Shown here: piece by piece, positions 58,286-64,000 of the stretch
How the letters are laid out: each line of letters opens with the position of its first letter
Position numbering within the stretch: the stretch's first letter is position 1
Source: Phycicoccus sp. HDW14
GTDB lineage: Bacteria > Actinomycetota > Actinomycetes > Actinomycetales > Dermatophilaceae
NCBI RefSeq assembly: GCF_011383005.1
Contig: NZ_CP049935.1
Coordinates: 806,001 to 870,000 of the forward strand
Reading direction: 5' to 3'
DNA: 64,000 nt
Notes under the pieces: generated by a model
Told to the model about the DNA's origin: nothing
What the model saw: only the letters and a program-made list of their open reading frames with translations
The model's database searches: none
Made by a program: the position numbers and the translations under genes

Positions 58286-59142
58286 AGCCAGGCTCCTTCG
58301 TAGGACCACACGGAGAGGGATGCGGCAGGGTTGGCGTCGTCGGCGGTCCACTGGACGGTGGCCCCGCCGACCGGGATGGCCAGCCACTGCCCGATGAACG
58401 ACACCCGGTTCCGCACCGAGATCCCCGCCAGCGGGTTCGACCTCGAAGCCAGCACGACCCGGCGGCGAGCGCAGTCGACGTCGAGGAACTGCCCGGCGGC
58501 AACCGTTCCGATGAAGGCGATCCGGTCGCCGGTCTCGGGCAGGGTGATGACGGGGTTGGTCACGGGCCCGTCGATCTGGACCCGGGGGAAGTAGGACGTG
58601 CTGCCCTCGTTGAGGACCACGACCTGGCTGGGGGTGGCGTCCGGGTCGACCCCCCAGTCGCGCGGCCACGTGCGCGGCCAGGTGCGGCCGGTGCCGGCGA
58701 CAGAGCCGAGGCCAGCCGACCCGAAGGCCTCGAGCCCGTAGACCGTCGGGTCGTTGGCCGTGACCGTCAGGGTCCACCGCAGGCGCCGCTCGTTGACGAC
58801 CTCCGCGCTGAACGTGTCCACCTCGACGAACCGGGTCCACAGCCCTGCCGCGTCCGTGACCGTCAGCGGGTACTCCGCGTCGCCGGCGAGCGCGACCAGC
58901 TCGCGCCGCTCGAGCGCGCACGCGGCCGGGTCGGCGTAGTCGGCCGTACCCGACGCCGTGATCTTCACGGCGTCGGCGAAGCCGGTCGAGGCCCACGACC
59001 CGGCCTGCTGCATCCGCTTCTGCCGGTCCCGCACCCGGTTGACCGACAGCCACCCCTCGAGGGTGTGGAGCCGGAACCGGCCACCGCGAGGGGAGGCTGC
59101 GGCGGTGAGGTCGAAGCCGCGGAGCTCGAGGGAGGAGGTCAC
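58282..59142 (-). CDS. Distal tail protein (Dit-like)
   Basis: 286 residues, GTG 59142 overlapping the tape-measure stop. SSLELRGFDLTAAASPRGGRF near the start, RRLRWTLTVTANDPTVYGLE, YFPRVQIDGPVTNPVITLPE and LDVDCARRRVVLASRSN are characteristic of Siphovirus distal tail/HK97 Gp37-like proteins with a late beta-sandwich. Position directly after the tape measure agrees. Confidence 0.8.
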   Translation of the reverse strand: MTSSLELRGFDLTAAASPRGGRFRLHTLEGWLSVNRVRDRQKRMQQAGSWASTGFADAVKITASGTADYADPAACALERRELVALAGDAEYPLTVTDAAGLWTRFVEVDTFSAEVVNERRLRWTLTVTANDPTVYGLEAFGSAGLGSVAGTGRTWPRTWPRDWGVDPDATPSQVVVLNEGSTSYFPRVQIDGPVTNPVITLPETGDRIAFIGTVAAGQFLDVDCARRRVVLASRSNPLAGISVRNRVSFIGQWLAIPVGGATVQWTADDANPAASLSVWSYEGAWL

Positions 59143-61673
59143 AGGGTCTTCACTCCCATCGCCGTACCCATGTCCGCGGCCGAGACCGGCGCGACCAGCT
59201 GCAGGTCCTCGAGCTGTTCGCGGAGGGCTCGGGCCAGCCGGTCGTAGTCGATGCCTGCTGGGGCCCTGCCGTACGCAGAGGCGGCGTCGCGGCTCGTGTA
59301 CGGGTCGAGGACTGTCCGGGCGCCCAGGGCCGCCCCAGCGGCCGTCAGCGGCGGTACCGCCGGCGGCCGGACGAGGTCCTCCATCGCGGCGCGCAGCTGC
59401 GGCCCGGTCTTCTGCAGGCCCTTGACGCCACCGAGGGGCACCCACTCGAGCAGCTTGGCCATGACGGTGGACGGGGAGTTAATGCCGAGGATGTCGGCCA
59501 CCGGGCCCGGGATGTGGTCGGTGATGAACTTCTTCACGAACGAGGCCAGCTTCCCGGCCATGTTGCCGATGCCGGTGATGATGCCCCGCACGATGTCGGT
59601 GCCCTTGTCGACGAGCAGGTCCTTGAGGTTGCCGAGGCCCGAGAGGATCTTGCCGGGTAGGGACTTCACGAGGTTGACGACGGCCGCGACCTTGGTGTTC
59701 ACCGACGAGACGACCCCGCCGAACCAGCCGGCGAAACGGCCCGGGAGAGAACCGAACCAGGACAGGGCGCCCTTGATCCAGTCGACCGCCGCACCGATGG
59801 CCCCACGGATCTGACCCCAGTGGCTGATGATGACGCCGAGCGGGGTGTAGCGCAGGAAGGCGTTCTTCACCCACGCCAGCGCCGCGGGGATCACTGCCCG
59901 CAGCCAGTCGACGACGACACCGATCCCGGTCTTGATGGCGTCCCAGGCGCCCAGGACGATGGCGCGGAAGGTCTCGCTGTTCTTCCACGCGAGCACGATG
60001 GCCGCGACCAGGGCCGCGATCGCCACGACGACGATGCCGATCGGGTTGGCCGTCAGGGCGGCGTTCCACAGCCACTGGGCCGCCGTGACTATGCCGGTCG
60101 CGGCCGCGCCGGCGAGCATGGCCGCACGAGTCGCCACGAAGGCGGCCCCCTGGGCGACGAGGCTGCCGACGGTGCGGGCCGAGGCCGCGACCCATGAGCC
60201 GGCGGTGGTGGCCGCCGAGGCAACCGAGGAAGCCGCCGTCGCGGTGTTCGAGGCGACCCACGCGGCCGCGGACCGGGCGGCTCCTGCGACGGACGCAGCC
60301 GCGGCGCGGGCGCGGGTGGCCATGCTCGTCTGCTCGGCCGCGGTCGAGGTTGCCGTGGTGGCTGCGACGGCGCGCTGCGACGTGGCGAGCGACCGGTTGG
60401 CCGCGGCGAGGGTGAGGGTCGAGCCGATCTGGCCGACCATGCCGATCGCGGAGTCCCGGCCGACGACGCTGTTCGCGGCCTGGGCGGCCTTGAGGGCGAC
60501 GAGGGCCGAGATGACGTAGGGCAGCGCCGTGCCGACGAGGTCGGCGTGGTCGGCGATCCAGCCGAGGGCGTCGCCGATCAACGACAGGCTGGGGCCGATG
60601 GCAGGCCCGGCCGAGACCAGGTTGCTCGCGCCGGTGGAGATCATCGCGAGGGAGTTGCCGACGACGTCGCCGTCGGACCCGCCGAACTTGTCGAACAGGG
60701 ACGCGACGGCGTCACGCAGCTGCAGCAGCGAGGAGACGGCCGAGGAGCCAGCGTCCCAGCCGAAGACCTCTGTCAGCTTGCCGGACACGTCGCCGCTCGA
60801 GAGGAGGGTCCACAGGCCCTGGGCGGCCGTGACGAAGGTGGTCACGCCGGCCGTGAGGCGGGGGATCGCGGCGGTGACGAACTCGATGGCCCCGCCGAGG
60901 CCCTGCTTGATCAGCGGGAGGAGCGGCTCGACGACCTTGGCCATGCCCATGCCGATGGTGTCCTGCAGGGTGGACCACATGCCGCTGAGCGACTGGGACT
61001 GCTTGTCCATCAGGCCGGCGAAGCGCTCGAGGCCCTTGCCGGACTCGAGCGCGCTCATCAGCTGCCCGAGCTCCTCGCGGCCGAGCTTGCCCTTGTTGGC
61101 CAGCTCGGCGACCTGCTGGACGCTCTTGCCCGTGGCCGCGGCGAGCAGGTCGTACACCGGGATGCCGGCGTCGCGCAGCTGGTTGAGGTCCTCCATCGAG
61201 ATCTTGCCGGCGGCGTTCATCTGCTGCAGGGCCACCGTGGCCCGCTTGACCCCCTCGGACCCGGTGCCCATACCGGACGTGGCGTTGCCCAGGTTGGTCA
61301 TGATCGGGATGACCTTCTTCGCGTCGATCCCGACCGAGATCAGCGAGCCGGCCGCGGTCTGCAGCTCGGGAAAGGCGAACGGGGTCTTGGCGGCAAAGTC
61401 GGACAGGTCGGTGAGGAAGCTCTGGGCGTTCTTGGCCGAGCCGAGCATCGTGGTGAAGGAGATCTCCGCCTGCTCGTTCGCGGCCGCGGTCTTCACACCC
61501 AGCGCGCCAGCTGCGCCGGCGACGGTCAGGAACGCACCACCGGCGACCTTGAGCCCGGTCCGCATCGCCGCACCGAACCGGGACTGACGGCCCTCGGCGC
61601 GGTCGAGCGTGCGGTTGTACTGCGAATCGTCGGCCTCGATGTAGGCGACGAGGGTGCCGAGGTCGAGGGACAT
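59139..61673 (-). CDS. Tape measure protein
   Basis: 844 residues, ATG 61673. AYIEADDSQYNRTLDRAEGR at the N-terminus, FTTMLGSAKNAQSFLTDLSD (tape-measure domain), ISMEDLNQLRDAGIPVYDLL, several hydrophobic and Ala-rich helices in the middle, and a late GIITGIGNMAGKLASFVKK. It sets tail length and may help DNA entry. At ~0.15 nm per residue this predicts a tail of roughly 125 nm. The frame is intact over 2.5 kb, unlike several neighbours. Confidence 0.95.
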   Translation of the reverse strand: MSLDLGTLVAYIEADDSQYNRTLDRAEGRQSRFGAAMRTGLKVAGGAFLTVAGAAGALGVKTAAANEQAEISFTTMLGSAKNAQSFLTDLSDFAAKTPFAFPELQTAAGSLISVGIDAKKVIPIMTNLGNATSGMGTGSEGVKRATVALQQMNAAGKISMEDLNQLRDAGIPVYDLLAAATGKSVQQVAELANKGKLGREELGQLMSALESGKGLERFAGLMDKQSQSLSGMWSTLQDTIGMGMAKVVEPLLPLIKQGLGGAIEFVTAAIPRLTAGVTTFVTAAQGLWTLLSSGDVSGKLTEVFGWDAGSSAVSSLLQLRDAVASLFDKFGGSDGDVVGNSLAMISTGASNLVSAGPAIGPSLSLIGDALGWIADHADLVGTALPYVISALVALKAAQAANSVVGRDSAIGMVGQIGSTLTLAAANRSLATSQRAVAATTATSTAAEQTSMATRARAAAASVAGAARSAAAWVASNTATAASSVASAATTAGSWVAASARTVGSLVAQGAAFVATRAAMLAGAAATGIVTAAQWLWNAALTANPIGIVVVAIAALVAAIVLAWKNSETFRAIVLGAWDAIKTGIGVVVDWLRAVIPAALAWVKNAFLRYTPLGVIISHWGQIRGAIGAAVDWIKGALSWFGSLPGRFAGWFGGVVSSVNTKVAAVVNLVKSLPGKILSGLGNLKDLLVDKGTDIVRGIITGIGNMAGKLASFVKKFITDHIPGPVADILGINSPSTVMAKLLEWVPLGGVKGLQKTGPQLRAAMEDLVRPPAVPPLTAAGAALGARTVLDPYTSRDAASAYGRAPAGIDYDRLARALREQLEDLQLVAPVSAADMGTAMGVKTL

Positions 61674-61698
61674 TCGAGGACGCCCCTTCCGCTCGGGA

Positions 61699-62417
61699 TC
61701 ACTTCTGCGGGTTCGGCTTCGGCGGGTACTTGTCCCGGTGCAGCCGACCCTCGGTGCTCAGCAGGCCCTGGACGCGGAGCGCGAGCCACCGCCAGGTGCG
61801 CGACTCGAGCAGGCCGGGCTCGTCGACGTCGACGCCGTAGAACTCGTGCAGGTCCAGCTCGATCAGCGGCCACCGCTCGAGGAACCACTCCCACGTGGCT
61901 TCGCCGCCTTCTTGGCGCCCTTGCGGGACGCCTTCGTACCACTCGGCCCAGCCTTCTTCCGAGACCGTGCCGTGGCCCGTGACTGGTTCTGCATCAGCGC
62001 TTTTCCCTGACCACCACTCAGCCAGTAGGCCTGGGCGGCATCGGCGTCGGCGGTGGCGTACAGCAGCGCGGTCTGCGAGACCCGCTGCACCCACGGCCAC
62101 GAGACACCGTCGTCGAGCATCTGCTTGAGCAGGTCCTCGCCGAGGATCAGCTCGTAGAGGTCCCGCTCCTCGTCGTCGTCGAGGACCGGGGCCTTCGGTG
62201 CGGGCCGGGGTGGCATCGGCTTGTCCGGGTCGAGGCGGCGCTGGTCCTGCTCGATCGAGGCTGCGAGCGCGAGGTTCATCATCCGCTGCGCGAACAGGCC
62301 GGCCTTGGCCGACATCGGCGGGATGGAGTACTCCTTCGGCTCGTCGAGCCCCGGGACCGGGACCGGCAGGACCAGGTTGTCGTCGAGGGCGCGGTCGAGC
62401 GCGGCAAACTTGGGCAT
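61699..62417 (-). CDS. Tail assembly chaperone GT, made by -1 ribosomal frameshifting
   Basis: The G frame (start ATG 62417) and the next -1 frame overlap. After reading codons GGA AAA, a -1 slip at GGGAAAA (62001-62007 on the minus strand) joins the frames and gives a product of about 239 residues ending RLHRDKYPPKPNPQK. The T part holds EEGWAEWYEGV, TWEWFLERWPLIELDLHEFYG and ESRTWRWLALRVQGLL, which matches the usual acidic/aromatic T region. The chaperones wrap the tape measure during tail assembly; the tape measure gene follows after 25 bases. Confidence 0.88.
61863..62417 (-). CDS. Tail assembly chaperone G
   Basis: 184 residues, ATG 62417. MPKFAALDRALDDNLVLPVP, then GLFAQRMMNLALAAS, DLYELILGEDLLKQMLDDGV and VQRVSQTALLYATADADAA. 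The non-shifted product ends in a basic tail (RSRKKAGPSGTKASRKGAKK). Usual excess form in the G:GT ratio. Confidence 0.85.
   Translation of the reverse strand: MPKFAALDRALDDNLVLPVPVPGLDEPKEYSIPPMSAKAGLFAQRMMNLALAASIEQDQRRLDPDKPMPPRPAPKAPVLDDDEERDLYELILGEDLLKQMLDDGVSWPWVQRVSQTALLYATADADAAQAYWLSGGQGKALMQNQSRATARSRKKAGPSGTKASRKGAKKAAKPRGSGSSSGGR
62001..62007 (-). promoter_or_regulatory. Slippery heptamer GGGAAAA
   Basis: On the minus strand the heptamer is in the zero frame as G GGA AAA, with both tRNAs able to re-pair after a -1 slip to GGG AAA. It sits 134 bases inside the G frame end. Confidence 0.88.
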
Positions 62418-62474
62418 GGTGGTGCTCCTTCGGCTGTTCGGCTGATCGGCTGGGCGTCACCGCAGACGCGGTGA

Positions 62475-62507
62475 GGGCGGGGGCGGCTCCAGCCGAAGAG
62501 CCCGCCC
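62475..62507 (-). terminator. Hairpin between the major tail gene and the chaperone gene
   Basis: GGGCGGG (62475-62481) and CCCGCCC (62501-62507) pair, with an inner CGGCT/AGCCG stem. It lies within the 116 bases between the two genes, a common site for partial termination that lowers chaperone relative to major tail protein. Confidence 0.5.
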
Positions 62508-62533
62508 CGCCCCGTTCATCGGGCAGACCCCGG

Positions 62534-63244
62534 TCAGGGGGTCGCCGGGTAGGGGTTGGTGATCTTGTTCCGCTTGCCCTGGCCGGACAGCTTCGCGCTG
62601 ACCTTGTCGAGGTCGGTGGTGCCGCCGCCGTCGGGCTCCCACGACGCGGAGGCGAAGCCCTGGTAGGCGTCGACGCCGCCGTTGCGGTCGAACCAGCGGA
62701 CCTCGACGACCGAGGCCGGCCCGAACTGGTCGGCGGCGTTGCGGATGATCTCCTGACCGGGGTCGGGCGCCTTCGTGGTGACCCCGATCTTGCGGAGGAG
62801 GCCGAGCTCGAGGGCCCAACCCATCCCGGTCTTCATCTCCGAGGTCCAGCCGTCGGAGTCGAAGTCGGAGTCGTCCTCCATCTTGTTGTCGACGGTCGGC
62901 TTGAGGGAGTTGATCGCGCGCACGCGGACCCAGTCGGCGACGACGGTGTAGTTCGCGCTGCCGTCGGCGCTGATGTCGACCTTCGTGCCGCCCGGGGTCG
63001 CGGACACCTGGAAGGTGTTCGTGCTGACCGCGACGACGTAGTACACCGTCGCGGCCGCGAGCGGCGGGGCGAGGGTGCCGGCGAAGGTGACCTGGTCACC
63101 GATCGACAGCCCGTGGTTCGTCTTCGTGATGTTGTCCGTCGTCGCCGTCGCGGTCGCGGTGACCTCGGTCGTCGGGGCACTGGGGTTCTTGACCTCGACC
63201 GCGAAGCGGCGGGCGAGCTGGGAGACGAGCTGCTCGTCAGCCAT
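62534..63244 (-). CDS. Major tail protein
   Basis: 236 residues, ATG 63244. ADEQLVSQLARRFAVEVKNP starts it, VRVRAINSLKPTVDNKMEDDSDFDSDGWTS lies in the middle (the typical loop of actinophage tail tube proteins), and VVEVRWFDRNGGVDAYQGFASASWEPDGGG near the end. Residues ~25-100 form an extra insertion (TNHGLSIGDQVTFAG, VYYVVAVSTNTFQVSA) like the two-strand beta repeats seen in tail decorations. The frame is intact. Confidence 0.88.
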   Translation of the reverse strand: MADEQLVSQLARRFAVEVKNPSAPTTEVTATATATTDNITKTNHGLSIGDQVTFAGTLAPPLAAATVYYVVAVSTNTFQVSATPGGTKVDISADGSANYTVVADWVRVRAINSLKPTVDNKMEDDSDFDSDGWTSEMKTGMGWALELGLLRKIGVTTKAPDPGQEIIRNAADQFGPASVVEVRWFDRNGGVDAYQGFASASWEPDGGGTTDLDKVSAKLSGQGKRNKITNPYPATP

Positions 63245-63262
63245 GATGCCTGCTTTCTCGGG

Positions 63263-63720
63263 TCAGTCGACCCGTGTGGGGGTGGGGCGGGCCGAGGTGG
63301 CCCAGTAGTTGGAGACCTGCTCCCAGCGCCGGTTGCCGTCCTGCCCGAGAGAGGCAGGGCGGAGCGGCGCGCGACCACCACGACGGGATCTCGTTCCAGA
63401 CGAGATCGCGAGCGCCGTGAAGGACGTTGAAGACCGCGTCATCGAGCTCGAGCGCGGAGAACCTGTCGCCGGGTCACTGCGGGTGACGACTTGCAGCCCA
63501 CGACGACATCGGACAGCTCGGCGTCCTCGTCGACGCGGTAGAGCGTCAGCGAGGCCGCGACATTCGGTGTGGCGGAAGGCCGTTGAGCTCATCGGCGGCC
63601 GGCTGCCGGTCAGCGGGGAACCGTCCGGTACTCGACGACGCCCTGGTCGTTGAGCCACTGAGCGCAGCCGCGGGTGAGCTTCTCGGACCACCGTTCGAGC
63701 GGGATCGGCTGCAGACTCAC
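63263..63720 (-). CDS. Tail terminator-like protein, heavily frame-broken
   Basis: From GTG 63720 the reading is SLQPIPLERWSEKLTRGCAQ and WLNDQGVVEYR, then the frame is lost. Recoverable pieces in other frames are NVAASLTLYRVDEDAELSDV, VVTRSDPATG, ALELDDAVFNVLHGARDLVW and SLGQDGNRRWEQVSNYWATS to RVD and the stop. Their order and content match phage tail-completion/terminator proteins upstream of the major tail gene. At least five frame changes are needed in 458 bases, a much higher density than elsewhere, so this is either poor sequence or a decayed gene. Confidence 0.7.
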
Positions 63721-64000
63721 GGCGCCCACCAGCGTGGAGGCGCCGGCGACGGGCTGCGCGACGCGATCGACGAGGGCGCCACGCGCGTGATGAGCAGAAG
63801 GCGAGGAGGCGCCGGGCTCACCGGAACCCTCTCTCAGCTCTGCGGCGAGCGCCTTCGCCTGCTCGGGGCGGGTGCGCGCGAGCGCGGTCTCGAGGAACTT
63901 CGCTGGCCGCCCGGGGTGTCCCAGTCGAGGTGCTCGTGCTGGAAGGGGGCTGCGACGTCGGTGTAGGCGATCGCGGCCCGGTCGTCGTCGTGGTGACCTT
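63717..64000 (-). CDS. HK97 gp10-like tail-completion protein, C-terminal part (frame-broken)
   Basis: Runs in from the right edge. DRAAIAYTDVAAPFQHEHLD and WDTPGG match the end of HK97-gp10-like proteins (AVxxHExxxxxHPxGQxKFLE). One missing base near 63908 restores AKFLETALARTRPEQAKALA and AELREGSGEP. The stop lies near the start of the terminator gene, overlapping it. Partial gene. Confidence 0.65.

Larger units (their letters stand above)
44656..64000. mobile_element. Integrated prophage of a tailed, siphovirus-type actinophage (one end)
   Basis: From the comEC junction to the right edge the genes are phage structural, lysis and accessory genes, all minus-strand except one small ORF at the junction. 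The order, read on the minus strand, is tail completion, major tail, G/GT, tape measure, minor tail proteins, spike, lysis, then appendage-like genes. Head, terminase, integrase and repressor genes lie outside the window. The GC content is like the host's, so the phage is adapted to high-GC actinobacteria. Confidence 0.95.

Noticed and set aside
44656..64000. Integrative conjugative element or gene transfer agent
   Set aside because: There are no conjugation genes, and the presence of endolysin, tail spike and an attachment junction fits a prophage.

Overview
This window is about 73% GC chromosomal DNA from a Gram-positive actinobacterium. The evidence is the block rne, rplU, rpmA, obg, proB, proA, nadD, rsfS, frequent GTG starts, four-base ATGA/GTGA gene overlaps, an actinobacterial furA-katG pair, a SAM-IV-type riboswitch and a leuS leader peptide. 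Gene content would suit a member of the Intrasporangiaceae, but that family-level guess is weak. The last third is not host DNA: it is one end of a tailed-phage (siphovirus-type) prophage inserted inside comEC.

Layout. 1-2.8 kb: end of an S53 peptidase, a class III aminotransferase and a TIGR03936-type protein. 2.9-9.4 kb: RNase E/G, L21, L27, Obg GTPase, proB. 9.4-15.3 kb: pdxY, proA, a family 2 glycosyltransferase, an unexplained 570-bp intergenic stretch, a small membrane protein, nadD, rsfS, a histidine phosphatase and tRNA-Ala(GGC). 15.4-22.7 kb: oxidative-stress genes (furA operator, furA, katG, a Tag-metallophosphoesterase-glutathione peroxidase operon), a flavin monooxygenase and a MarR regulator. 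22.8-23.0 kb: a 21-bp palindromic repeat array bounded by inverted repeats. 23.1-26.9 kb: lysoplasmalogenase, then leuS behind a leucine leader peptide and terminator. 27.0-32.9 kb: a polyamine-type ABC transporter operon ending in an amidohydrolase. 32.9-34.4 kb: SAM-IV riboswitch and a class V aminotransferase. 34.5-40.6 kb: a translationally coupled redox locus (ferredoxin, NuoF-like flavoprotein, four-helix haem b membrane protein, ApbE flavin transferase with a membrane-anchored extension), a divergent acidic secreted protein and a two-component system. 40.6-44.65 kb: a membrane protein, DegV, plsY, comEA, and comEC cut short by the prophage.

Prophage (about 44.65 kb to beyond the right edge). 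Structural genes run on the minus strand toward comEC: tail-completion genes (64-63.3 kb), major tail protein, G/GT tail chaperones with a canonical GGGAAAA slippery heptamer, tape measure, three minor tail proteins, a pectate-lyase-type tail spike, small membrane proteins, amidase endolysin, holin-like protein, then a post-lysis cassette of small proteins, a 765-residue protein with 18 Gly-Ser-Gly repeats and a secreted beta-helix protein beside the attachment junction. Integrase and repressor must lie outside the window.

Caution for every reader: at least 15 genes that should be intact need one extra base to restore the frame, nearly always in a short G or C run. This pattern looks like uncorrected sequencing error rather than gene decay. 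These genes are annotated over their full extent as one CDS with the break point stated.
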